Positions 7,640 through 14,782 of a stretch of 26,306 nucleotides of DNA are shown in pieces. Positions within the stretch are counted from its first letter, which is position 1. Each line of letters begins with the position of its first letter. Source of the stretch: an uncultured Alistipes sp. (lineage in GTDB: Bacteria > Bacteroidota > Bacteroidia > Bacteroidales > Rikenellaceae); contig CAJGDC010000024.1 of assembly GCA_904502005.1 (NCBI GenBank), forward strand, positions 1-26,306. Direction: 5' to 3'. The position numbers and the translations under genes are program-made. The notes below the pieces were generated by a model. The model ran no database searches. It was given only the letters and a program-made list of their open reading frames with translations, and was not told the origin of the DNA.

Positions 7640-8599
7640 ATGCTTATTGAAAATCCAAAAACTTACAAAGGAACTGAAGTAGAGAATATCTTTTTCCGCC
7701 CATCATTCTGTGGCAAGTGTGCCGACGAGCTGGGTATCAGAGTCATCTATAATATGCCGATGCCGACAACTGTTCAGGTGTGGAGTAGACCTGAGAATGT
7801 GTTGCAGCCTTTTGAGAGTGGCTGGAGTGGCGGCGTGAACTCTCGTAAGATGCAAAAGACCATCGACATGCACAAGGTCAAGGCTGAGACCCGATTCTCG
7901 GCAGAGGACTACTTCTCTATGATCTTTGAGAAGATGGTCGCCTCAGATGCTGTGGGCTTTGAGGACCTTACAGGCACCGAGCTTGAGAAGGCCGAGACAG
8001 AGTTGTTCCGTCAGGCGATTGCCGAGGGTGTGCGTAGCACAATGTGGATTGGTGATACGGAGGGTGAAATATCTTCACTTACAACCTTCAACGGATTTTG
8101 CCGCCACATTGTAGATGGTGGTAATAAGATTGCCCACACACTACTCAATACAGAGGAGGATTTTGAATCTGCCTGCACAACACTACAGCACTGTTGGATT
8201 CAGGCTTCAGATGAGTTGAAATCTCTGCGCTCGGAGGGCGAGCTGGTCTACTTCGTAAGTTCTGATATCTACAACGCCTATATTGAGGAGCTGGACCAGA
8301 AGGGAGTCGACGCTGCATATAACGACATTATCAACGGCCATGCGACGCTGTACTATCACGGTATTCCGGTTGTTGAGGTGGCTCTGAGCAACTACGACAA
8401 GAATAAGTTCTCGACCTTCTGCCTTCTGACTGACCGCCGCAATATGGTTTTGGCGCTGAACACCTCCGACATGCCAGAGAATGAGGTGCGCATGTGGTAC
8501 AATCCCGATGAGATGGAGAATCGTCAGCGTGCTGTGTTCCTTGCCGGTGCTGATATTATCGACCAGAGATTGATTTCGGTTATCTATTCAAACTACTAA
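7640..8599 (+). CDS. Putative major capsid protein (HK97-fold type)
   Basis: 319 residues, no signal peptide. Length, position right after the ClpP-like protease and ahead of the portal, and sequence character fit an HK97-type capsid protein: an N-terminal region with helix and elongated loop, then alternating alpha/beta segments, and a C-terminal end of the form NRQRAVFLAGADIIDQRLIS, similar to capsid ends in which the protein closes with a short strand after 'a..a.D.id..li'. There is no separate scaffold gene, consistent with the extension on the protease. A strong hairpin follows the stop at 8616-8659. The functional claim rests mainly on context; an encapsulin-like shell protein is the main alternative, but the portal and connector genes downstream favour a phage-type capsid. 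Confidence 0.7.
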   Translation: MLIENPKTYKGTEVENIFFRPSFCGKCADELGIRVIYNMPMPTTVQVWSRPENVLQPFESGWSGGVNSRKMQKTIDMHKVKAETRFSAEDYFSMIFEKMVASDAVGFEDLTGTELEKAETELFRQAIAEGVRSTMWIGDTEGEISSLTTFNGFCRHIVDGGNKIAHTLLNTEEDFESACTTLQHCWIQASDELKSLRSEGELVYFVSSDIYNAYIEELDQKGVDAAYNDIINGHATLYYHGIPVVEVALSNYDKNKFSTFCLLTDRRNMVLALNTSDMPENEVRMWYNPDEMENRQRAVFLAGADIIDQRLISVIYSNY

Positions 8600-8615
8600 C
8601 ATTACCCTTCGCTAA

Positions 8616-8659
8616 CAAGAAAAATTGCCCAGTATTGCTCTCTGTGGCAATTTTTCTTG
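8616..8659 (+). terminator. Strong hairpin after the capsid gene
   Basis: CAAGAAAAATTGCC (8616-8629) and GGCAATTTTTCTTG (8646-8659) form a 14-bp perfect stem with a 16-nt loop. The downstream arm contains five T residues within the stem but no free T-run follows. It could act as a partial terminator or an RNA-end stabiliser that keeps capsid transcript above that of portal and lysis genes. Confidence 0.6.
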
Positions 8660-8690
8660 CAGAGCGATGTGGATAAAAAATAATAAGATT

Positions 8691-9092
8691 ATGAATATCA
8701 AACCTATAGGAGGGGTGAGGGGTGTCACTCTTTGCTTCTCGACAGATGAGAACAAGCACTCGGAGATAGATGTGCCTCTTGTGGTCGATAGTTCGGAGTA
8801 CATACAGCAGGTGGATTGCACTAGGGCTATAGTTGTTGTGAGCCATCTGCTGACACTTGTCTCTGAGCGCCGTAATGCCTTGCCGTGGATAGATTTACCA
8901 TTTCTTGAGCGTGCTGCCATGGAGGGGGTAATAGCTACGGTGGTGCTCAATGATGGTAGGGTGGTAGATGTGGGTAGCAAGAGCGCCCCGTTGCGAATAG
9001 TCTCGTTAAAAGATGCAAGTGGAACCTCTTGTAGCCAAACTCCGACAGTAACCCTAACACTTAAGTGTGAAAATATAAACATAACAGAGTAA
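8691..9092 (+). CDS. Unknown 133-aa protein between capsid and portal genes
   Basis: The ATG at 8691 starts MNIKPIGGVRGVTLC and is preferred because an in-frame upstream start at 8625 lies inside the capsid-gene hairpin. The product is a small, soluble, mainly beta protein without signal peptide or membrane segment; its middle has a helical patch (LPFLERAAMEGVIATV), its end ATVVLNDGRVVDVG then further strand-like sequence. The portal gene starts 2 nt after its stop, so translation is probably coupled. The shape (small beta protein beside capsid and portal) would fit a capsid decoration, tail-terminator or tail-completion protein, but I recognise no family and assign no function. Confidence 0.7.
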   Translation: MNIKPIGGVRGVTLCFSTDENKHSEIDVPLVVDSSEYIQQVDCTRAIVVVSHLLTLVSERRNALPWIDLPFLERAAMEGVIATVVLNDGRVVDVGSKSAPLRIVSLKDASGTSCSQTPTVTLTLKCENINITE

Positions 9093-9094
9093 TT

Positions 9095-10309
9095 ATGAGT
9101 AAAATAGCAAAAATTTGTGGCGAGGCAGCCGCAACGGTAGACCTATATAGCCATCGCGCCCCGAAGGTTGAGCATCGTCAATTTTGGCGTTGGGGTAGCG
9201 ATAACCGACTGCCACAGCTGCTCTCGGCAGTATCGCGCTGCTCAACAACCCACCGCCGAATAATCAACGACAAGGCGGACTATATCTCGGGTAAGGGTTT
9301 TGTTTTTGACACCGCTGTGCCACTACTTGAAGAGTTGGTTGTAAGGATAAATGGCAGCGGTGAGTCTCTTAGACAGTTAATAAATAAGGTGGCGTTTGAT
9401 AAGGCTCTGTTTGGCAACGCCTTTGTGGAGATAGTGACAAATGCGGACCATACATTCCTGTCGCTCTATCATCAGGATGCAGTTCGTTGTCGTGTGGCAA
9501 AGGACTCTAAGCACATTATCCTTCACCATAATTGGGATAACTTCTCTGCTAAGGATGCAATATCACTGCCTCTCTATCCAAACTTTGAGCGTCAAGCAGA
9601 TGGTACGCTGAGAGCGATAATCCACTACAAGGACTACGAGCCAGGTTTTGAGCACTATGGAGTTCCACCATATATTGCGGGTCTGGGGGTGAGTGCCATA
9701 GCGTATAAAACAGATAGATGGAATATCTCGCGCCTTGATAACTCTTTCCAGCCCTCTGGTATTGTGATTCTTGACGATGCGGTCGATAATGAGGCAGATG
9801 CTGAGCGTATTATCCGAAATGCAGAGTCGCGCTTTGCAGGCAAGCCTGGACAGGTGATGTTTGTTGTTAAGGATGGCTCGGAGAATGATAAGTCGCGCTT
9901 TGTGCCGATATCATCGGATAGCGATGGCGATTGGGCAACTCTGCACACCCAGGCGACCAACGATATTGTTGTAGCCCACTCGTGGTTTCGCTCGCTTAGT
10001 GGACTGGACTACTCAACGGGATTCAATTCAGAGCGTATTCTGCACGAGTATGAGATTGCTCTCAATACGGTAATTCTTGGCGAGCAGGCTGAGATTTTAG
10101 AGCCATTGCGCGAGGTTATTGAGAGCGTTCTCGGTATTGACACATCGTCGTTGGAGTTTGTCAATCGCCCACCTACACGTTCAAAACCTATCTATATGAA
10201 GGTCTGGGAGGCTCGCAAGGCTGATGGTCTCGATTACGATCCGGAAGATGTAAGTCAGCAGTGCTTCCTCTCGGAGATCTCAAAGTATAACGTAACAAAA
10301 ATTGGATGA
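9095..10309 (+). CDS. Phage portal protein
   Basis: 404 residues; portal proteins form the twelve-subunit ring at one capsid corner through which DNA enters and leaves. The sequence follows the pattern of the common phage_portal family: N-terminal WGSDNRLPQLL, a helix with NDKADYISGKGF, GNAFVEIVTN, a segment DYEPGFEHYGVPPYIAG, then IAYKTDRWNISRLDNSFQPS and a C-terminal helical part with GLDYSTGFNSERILHEYEI. This agrees with PBSX/HK97-type portals in order and spacing, though at 404 residues it is compact. Its stop overlaps the connector start by 4 nt (ATGA). Finding it downstream of the capsid gene is unusual, because most phages place the portal before protease and capsid. No terminase gene, its normal partner, is in the window. 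Confidence 0.85.
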   Translation: MSKIAKICGEAAATVDLYSHRAPKVEHRQFWRWGSDNRLPQLLSAVSRCSTTHRRIINDKADYISGKGFVFDTAVPLLEELVVRINGSGESLRQLINKVAFDKALFGNAFVEIVTNADHTFLSLYHQDAVRCRVAKDSKHIILHHNWDNFSAKDAISLPLYPNFERQADGTLRAIIHYKDYEPGFEHYGVPPYIAGLGVSAIAYKTDRWNISRLDNSFQPSGIVILDDAVDNEADAERIIRNAESRFAGKPGQVMFVVKDGSENDKSRFVPISSDSDGDWATLHTQATNDIVVAHSWFRSLSGLDYSTGFNSERILHEYEIALNTVILGEQAEILEPLREVIESVLGIDTSSLEFVNRPPTRSKPIYMKVWEARKADGLDYDPEDVSQQCFLSEISKYNVTKIG

Positions 10310-10782
10310 TGAAGACATTAATAACACCATCTCAGGTACTCGCCCTCGCATTTAATGGAGGAGAGTACCTCTCTCAGAGTGCAATCTCTGAGGCAGATAT
10401 TATCGCAGCCACGGTGCGATACCTGCAACCCGTAGTGGGGCAGGAGTTGCTTGAAGCGCTGCAAGATGAGGAGTATGAAGGATTGTTGGCGGAGTATGTT
10501 GCTCCGGCTCTTGCCTTTGCTGTCAGAAATCTTGTTCAGCCCTCGCTAACTCTTCGCACTGGAGATAGTGGCGTGACCGCCCCCAAAACAGATGCCTCGA
10601 CGGCGGCAGAGAGGCACGCCCTAATTGCGTTGATGCACTCTATAAAGAGTCGTATGCGAGAGTTGATTGTAAGGCTTTCGGACCATCTGAATAGCCATGC
10701 CGATAGCTATCCAGAGTACAACCCTAAGTTGAACATTCTAAATCGTTGCTCGATAGATGGAGGCCTTGTACAGATTTTTTAG
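10306..10782 (+). CDS. Head-tail connector/adaptor-like protein
   Basis: 158 residues beginning MMKTLITPSQVLALAF (either Met may start). It is alpha-helical with the layout of Bacteroidota phage connector proteins: an N-terminal 'I...qi...a' helix, ISEADIIAATVRYLQPVVGQ with an acid-rich turn and conserved Pro, a central helical part ending AFAVRNLVQPS, and a Ser/Thr turn before the final helices. In such phages this kind of protein docks between portal and tail. It overlaps the portal by 4 nt and the holin by 26 nt, an unusually large overlap that indicates selection for compactness or a coupled start. Family naming is from memory and moderately sure. Confidence 0.65.
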   Translation: MMKTLITPSQVLALAFNGGEYLSQSAISEADIIAATVRYLQPVVGQELLEALQDEEYEGLLAEYVAPALAFAVRNLVQPSLTLRTGDSGVTAPKTDASTAAERHALIALMHSIKSRMRELIVRLSDHLNSHADSYPEYNPKLNILNRCSIDGGLVQIF

Positions 10783-11185
10783 TTCGCTCTTTCTCTCTCT
10801 TTTGGCACTCTTTGCGCCGGTGCAGAAGATTGTCCTCTGTGCGCTTTGCTTTGTGGTTGTTGATTTTGTGAGTGGAGTGGCGGCTTCGCGAGTGGTGGCA
10901 AAGCGCGAGGGCAGAAGGTGGTATTTTGAGAGCCATGAGGCGTGGCGCACACTCTACAAGACCGGATTTATTGTGGTTGCAATCGCGATGATGTGGTCGC
11001 TGGAGTGCTGTATCTTGGACTTTGTGACCCTTAATATGACCAAAATCTTTGCGGGCTTTATCTGCTCGGTAGAGATGTGGTCGTTCCTTGAGAATGCAGC
11101 GCAACTATCAGATGCTCCACTCTTTGAGTGGATGAAAAAGTATTTACACCGTAGAATTGAACGCCAAATAGATGAAATCAAGTAA
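10757..11185 (+). CDS. Phage holin (phage_holin_4-like)
   Basis: 142-residue small membrane protein with at least three hydrophobic segments: about 8-22 (FFSSLFLSLLALFAPV), 25-44 (IVLCALCFVVVDFVSGVAAS) and 70-92 (KTGFIVVAIAMMWSL and onwards), with a charged loop KREGRRW between the second and third and a basic C-terminal tail. The pattern DFVSG followed by a charged loop and a later helix is typical of the Cph1-/phage_holin_4 group of holins, which open the inner membrane for the lysin. It overlaps the connector gene by 26 nt and the hydrolase gene by 14 nt, making a lysis pair. Confidence 0.8.
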   Translation: MEALYRFFSSLFLSLLALFAPVQKIVLCALCFVVVDFVSGVAASRVVAKREGRRWYFESHEAWRTLYKTGFIVVAIAMMWSLECCILDFVTLNMTKIFAGFICSVEMWSFLENAAQLSDAPLFEWMKKYLHRRIERQIDEIK

Positions 11186-11594
11186 AATATCACGAGGTCT
11201 GAGAAACCTCAATCCCGGAAATATCCGCCGCTCCAATACTCGCTATAAGGGCGAAAAAGAGCACTCTACAGATGCCGCCTTTAAGCAGTTTGAGAGCCTT
11301 GAGTGGGGTTATCGCGCAATCTTTATGCTGCTACATACCTATCGTGTTCGGGGTTATGGCGATACAATTGCCACGATGATTGCCCGATATGCTCCACCTA
11401 CGGAGAATAATACTGAGGCGTATATAAGTCGAGTATGCCTCTCTACGGGCATTGATAGGGATACCACGCTTGATACCCAAAATCCCGAGCAGATGATACC
11501 AATAGTATGTGCAATTTCGGCAGTTGAGAATGGAGTTGAGGCTGATGTGGATATTGTTACAGAGGGTTGGAGGCTCTTTATCTCATCTTTATAG
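11172..11594 (+). CDS. P5-like peptidoglycan hydrolase/endolysin
   Basis: 140 residues with the N-terminal signature RGLRNLNPGNIRRS (8-21) seen in the P5-type virion lytic proteins and in small Bacteroidales endolysins, followed by EWGYRAIFMLLHTY, YAPPTENNTEAYISRV and a C-terminal ICAISAVENG-like segment (here CAISAVENG). It would cut cell-wall glycan after holin action or during entry. There is no signal peptide, so it needs the holin. It is the last gene of the cassette; its final 17 nt overlap the end of the convergent methyltransferase gene and no terminator is visible after it. Bond specificity is not readable from sequence. Confidence 0.8.
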   Translation: MKSSKISRGLRNLNPGNIRRSNTRYKGEKEHSTDAAFKQFESLEWGYRAIFMLLHTYRVRGYGDTIATMIARYAPPTENNTEAYISRVCLSTGIDRDTTLDTQNPEQMIPIVCAISAVENGVEADVDIVTEGWRLFISSL

Positions 11595-12729
11595 CGAGCA
11601 GTTTAGCCCCTATGCGAGTAAAGCACCAGCGAGAGTTGGCCCCCTCTTTGACTGAGAATTTACGGCAAATTTCACTGTTAGATAGTGGAAAATCGCGGCG
11701 GAAAATCTCTATTCGCTGACCTTTAAGAATCTTTTTAAGTTCTTTATTACCAATCTCATATATGGCGTCAATGCCAAATGTTCGTCCGACAACATCTTGT
11801 TGCGGCTCTATGCTTAGCGCCACTCCGCTATTGCTCCATACATCCGCCTTGCCCGTAAACGCCGCAGCTGTAAGGCGAGAGTGTACAAGTGCTACGTCAG
11901 GCAGGGTTATATATCGGTACGAGTCAAACGAGGTGGGCAGTGGGGCAAAGTTATAGCTCTCTAAACTCTTTTGTTCTGCAGTGAAACTACCCACGCCGAT
12001 AGCTGTTGCGGTAAGTTGTGGCTCTCTACCTTCAATATATATATTAACCTCTTTGCACTCCCCGCCAAGAGAGACGGTCTCAACAGAGCAGTTGTTAAAC
12101 TTACGGAACGCCTCGGCGGTATCAAATAGTGGCGAACACTTGATGCATATATTATCAGCGACCTCTTTAAGTCGAGGGTACAACGCAACCATATTGGGCG
12201 AGCAATCCTCAAGAAGCACCATCTTCTCTCCCCTCTCTGAACGACGATCAGGGTCGGCAAAAATCCAGTCAAAGTGCTCCGTTGTGGTTGCTAAATACTC
12301 CTCGGCAGAGGTGCAGAGAACCTCTACATTCTCTGCTCCTAATAGTTTGAGATTGTGTCGTGTTACAGATGCAAGTACAGGGTCACGTTCAAGTGATACT
12401 ACCCTTGAAAATTTGCGCGACAGGGCAAGTGTATCAACACCCAATCCGCAAGTTAAGTCAAGCACTGAGACTCCGGCAAGTTGCTTATGCATAGCGCATT
12501 GCTCGCTCGACGACTGCTCGTATGCTCGCGGTGGAAGGGTTGCCCTTACGGCGTAGTATGAGGGAAGTTTAGCCCTTGCTCGCTGCAGACGTTTTACCTG
12601 AGTAGCGACGGCTGAGGCGTGCTCAAGATGCTTGTCAAGAGCAATATCTATAGGATTGCACTCTATGCGCTGTTCTATGGCTTGTAGAACCTCGTCGCTT
12701 GTCAGTATCTCAAACTCCTCTAATGTCAT
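11578..12729 (-). CDS. THUMP-like domain class I SAM-dependent methyltransferase
   Basis: 383 residues with the normal layout of this Bacteroidota family: a helical N-terminal part, a Rossmann core with SAM motif I VLDLTCGLGVDTLALS (89-104) and acidic residue at the end of strand 2 (LERD), the catalytic-type FADPDRRS (157-164), then a C-terminal THUMP-like region with the family ending 'SRWCFTRIGAKLLAIK'. The substrate is probably an RNA, by analogy with other THUMP proteins; not known. It starts 4 nt after the rlmN stop, so the two RNA-modification genes form an operon. Its 3' end overlaps the phage lysin gene by 17 nt. Confidence 0.85.
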   Translation of the reverse strand: MTLEEFEILTSDEVLQAIEQRIECNPIDIALDKHLEHASAVATQVKRLQRARAKLPSYYAVRATLPPRAYEQSSSEQCAMHKQLAGVSVLDLTCGLGVDTLALSRKFSRVVSLERDPVLASVTRHNLKLLGAENVEVLCTSAEEYLATTTEHFDWIFADPDRRSERGEKMVLLEDCSPNMVALYPRLKEVADNICIKCSPLFDTAEAFRKFNNCSVETVSLGGECKEVNIYIEGREPQLTATAIGVGSFTAEQKSLESYNFAPLPTSFDSYRYITLPDVALVHSRLTAAAFTGKADVWSNSGVALSIEPQQDVVGRTFGIDAIYEIGNKELKKILKGQRIEIFRRDFPLSNSEICRKFSVKEGANSRWCFTRIGAKLLAIKMR

Positions 12730-12733
12730 ACCT

Positions 12734-13759
12734 CTAACCTTCCGTTGTACTTAGTAGTCCGCATGCCGCTTTAATATCTTCGCCTCGTGATGCGCGGATG
12801 GTTGTCATAATGCCGCGAGCTGTAAGGGCGTCGCGGAAGGCGATCATCTTTTCGTTGCTTGGCGAGAAGTATGGTGAGTCCGGAATCTTATGGAATCGGA
12901 TAAGGTTTATGCGACACTTTATGCCGTTAAGTAGTCGGCACAGCTCCTTGATGTGCTGCGGCGAGTCATTCATTCCACTCATAACAATATACTCAAAAGA
13001 TACCCTGCGTTGGTGTGTGAAGTCATACTTGCGTAGGGTATCTGCTATCTCTGCAATAGGGTATGCTCGCTCAATCGGCATAATCTCTGCACGCTGCTCA
13101 TGGAATGGATTGTGTAGCGAAATAGCAAGGTGCACAGAGGTGCTATTAAGGAATCTCTCAAGCTCTTTTCCTACGCCCGAAGTAGAGACGGTTATGCGTG
13201 TTGGAGACCAACCATATCCCCACTCGGCGGTCATTATTTCAAGCGCCTTCAGCAGGTTGTCCATATTGTCAAAAGGCTCGCCCATACCCATATAGACCAC
13301 ATTTGTAAGGCTCTCACGCTCAGGTAGTGATGCTATCTGATTGAGAATATCGCACACCGATAGCGAGTGCTGCAACCCCATGCGAGCCGTAGCACAAAAA
13401 CGGCAACCCATTCGGCAACCCGCCTGCGAAGATACGCACAGTGTTGCTCGCTCGCCGTCGGGAATATATGCCGACTCAATAGCTGCCCCCTCAGCAGTGC
13501 GGTAGAGATACTTCTTTGTCCCATCAGCCGAGCAGCTGACCTTTACCGGCGCACTCAACCCAACGGTGTATCTCTCGGCAAGCTTTGCTCTGTTTGCCTT
13601 CGACAGGTCGCTCATCTGCTCAATATCAGTAGCTCCACGACGGTATAACCAGCCGGCAATCTGCTTTGCAGCAAAGCGCGGCATAGCTAATTCGCTACAG
13701 AGATTTTGTAGCTCCTCAAGGTTCATTCCATAGAGGGGTTGTAGGCTTTTATTACTCAT
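12734..13759 (-). CDS. rlmN: 23S rRNA A2503 / tRNA A37 C2-methyltransferase RlmN
   Basis: Radical SAM methyltransferase that methylates C2 of adenosine 2503 in 23S rRNA and of A37 in some tRNAs. The 341-residue protein contains the [4Fe-4S] motif C115-x3-C119-x2-C122 in SQAGCRMGCRFCATARMG, the auxiliary Cys108 in TLCVSS, VVYMGMGEPFDNMDNL, and the methyl-carrying Cys333 in GEDIKAACG near the C-terminus, all as in the E. coli enzyme. The mechanism needs both cysteines, and both are present, so function should be intact. A -7 box (TACTTTTG at 13780-13787) precedes the ATG at 13759. It heads an operon with the methyltransferase downstream. Confidence 0.95.
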   Translation of the reverse strand: MSNKSLQPLYGMNLEELQNLCSELAMPRFAAKQIAGWLYRRGATDIEQMSDLSKANRAKLAERYTVGLSAPVKVSCSADGTKKYLYRTAEGAAIESAYIPDGERATLCVSSQAGCRMGCRFCATARMGLQHSLSVCDILNQIASLPERESLTNVVYMGMGEPFDNMDNLLKALEIMTAEWGYGWSPTRITVSTSGVGKELERFLNSTSVHLAISLHNPFHEQRAEIMPIERAYPIAEIADTLRKYDFTHQRRVSFEYIVMSGMNDSPQHIKELCRLLNGIKCRINLIRFHKIPDSPYFSPSNEKMIAFRDALTARGIMTTIRASRGEDIKAACGLLSTTEG

Positions 13760-13779
13760 TCTTTGGTCTAATTTTTTTG

Positions 13780-13787
13780 CAAAAGTA
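13780..13787 (-). promoter_or_regulatory. Candidate -7 box for rlmN
   Basis: Minus-strand TACTTTTG fits TAnnTTTG 21 nt upstream of the rlmN ATG. No clear TTTG at -33. Confidence 0.35.
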
Positions 13788-13840
13788 GAGAAAATTCACG
13801 ATTTTTTTGTTGTAATGTACTTTTTTTGAAAAATAATCCT

Positions 13841-13848
13841 TATATTTG
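13841..13848 (+). promoter_or_regulatory. Candidate -7 box for tonB
   Basis: TATATTTG, a perfect TAnnTTTG match, 72 nt upstream of the tonB ATG, following long T-runs. No TTTG at the usual -33 distance. Confidence 0.4.
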
Positions 13849-13920
13849 TGCCAAAGTATACCCGTACTATGTTTTGCGGGGCGAAAAACTGTGAGGACAA
13901 ATAATTAAAAACTACTTATA

Positions 13921-14604
13921 ATGGAAATTAAGAAAAACCCTAAAGTTGACGTCAATAACAAGCGCACAGTGCTGCTTGAGATTGGTTTGATTCTTGCGCT
14001 GCTGATTGTTATCGCAGCATTCCTTTACACTCCAAGAGAGGTAACCGTTGAGAAGATCGACATGAACTACGGTCCTGTTGAGGAGCAGATTACAGAGATT
14101 ACTCGTCAGGAGGAGCAGAAACCAGAGCCTCCAAAGAAGACCGAGATTACCGTTATCACCGATGTGCTTAACATCGTAACTAACGACGAGAAGATTGAGA
14201 CTGGTTTCGACTTCGCTGAGTTTGACGAGGACGTTGAGATTATCCAGCAGGTAGCTGTTGAGGAGGAGGTTATCGAGGATGACCAGCCATTCGTAAAGGT
14301 AGAGGAGATGCCTTCATTCCAGGGCGGTGACCTTCAGACCTTCCGTAACTGGGTACAGGGTAAGGTTCGTTATCCACAGATTGCTCAGGAGAACAACATC
14401 TCTGGTCGTGTATTCCTTATGTTCGTCGTTGAGCGTGATGGTACCCTGACAAACATCCAGGTACTTCAGACTCCAGACTCTTCACTCTCTGATGAGGCTA
14501 TTCGCGTACTTAAGACCTCTCCTAAGTGGAAGCCAGGTAAGCAGCGTAATCAGACTGTGCGTGTGAAGTATACACTGCCAATCGACTTCCGCATCCAGAA
14601 TTAA
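13921..14604 (+). CDS. TonB-family energy transducer
   Basis: 227-residue inner-membrane protein that passes proton-motive energy to outer-membrane TonB-dependent receptors. It has a basic cytoplasmic start (MEIKKNPKVDVNNKR), one transmembrane anchor (about 18-36, ending FLYTPREV), an acidic Glu/Val-rich periplasmic spacer with EEQKPEPPKKTEI in place of the usual Pro-rich region, and a C-terminal TonB domain from about 132 (FQGGDLQTFRNWVQGKVRYP, then SGRVFLMFVVERDGTLTN and KWKPGKQRNQTVRVKYTLPI). It stands alone, without exbB/exbD nearby. Which receptors it serves cannot be told. Codon use is strongly biased, suggesting high expression. Confidence 0.92.
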   Translation: MEIKKNPKVDVNNKRTVLLEIGLILALLIVIAAFLYTPREVTVEKIDMNYGPVEEQITEITRQEEQKPEPPKKTEITVITDVLNIVTNDEKIETGFDFAEFDEDVEIIQQVAVEEEVIEDDQPFVKVEEMPSFQGGDLQTFRNWVQGKVRYPQIAQENNISGRVFLMFVVERDGTLTNIQVLQTPDSSLSDEAIRVLKTSPKWKPGKQRNQTVRVKYTLPIDFRIQN

Positions 14605-14611
14605 TATGTTC

Positions 14612-14708
14612 TAATCAGTTTTACTGCGTTAGTCTTGATTTCAAAATCCTCACATACGCACAGTATGCTCCGGTTTTGAAATCTGCGAAAGCCTTGTAAA
14701 ACAGATTA
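14612..14708 (+). ncRNA. Composite palindrome, copy A (putative structured RNA element)
   Basis: Directly after the tonB stop (14604). Outer stem 14612-14624 with 14696-14708 (12 of 13 pairs), middle stem 14637-14648 with 14672-14683 (12 bp including one wobble), and a terminal hairpin CATAC (14653-14657) / GTATG (14663-14667). Blocks CTGCGTTA (14624), CTCACATACGC (14649), AGTATGCT (14662) and AAGCCTTG (14689) recur in copy B at 25542-25663 while stem sequences differ. It may be a structured RNA in the 3' untranslated region, a REP/MITE-like repeat, or both. Confidence 0.6.
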
Positions 14709-14739
14709 TAACACATTAATTTAACAAATGAAAAAATAG

Positions 14740-14773
14740 AGGGGTTACCAATTCCAAAGGTAACTCCTTTTTT
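14740..14773 (+). terminator. Rho-independent terminator/attenuator just upstream of hflX
   Basis: AGGGGTTACC (14740-14749) pairs with GGTAACTCCT (14759-14768), 10 bp with one wobble, followed by a T-run. The T-run ends 10 nt before the hflX ATG. A three-codon frame (ATG AAA AAA TAG) ends at the left arm. No TAnnTTTG promoter is seen between tonB and hflX, so any transcript entering hflX should pass this hairpin. Confidence 0.75.
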
Positions 14774-14782
14774 AAGATACAA

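Noticed and set aside
8625..8690. Upstream in-frame start for the 133-aa protein
   Set aside because: It would begin inside the capsid-gene hairpin; the ATG at 8691 has normal spacing.
3054..11594. Attachment-site direct repeats or tRNA target flanking the phage cassette
   Set aside because: I compared the 3054-3434 and 11595-11700 edges by eye and found no convincing direct repeat or tRNA; a computed search could still find short ones.
3303..11594. Calling the cassette a gene transfer agent
   Set aside because: No terminase or tail-tube gene is present, so packaging and transfer cannot be claimed from this sequence.
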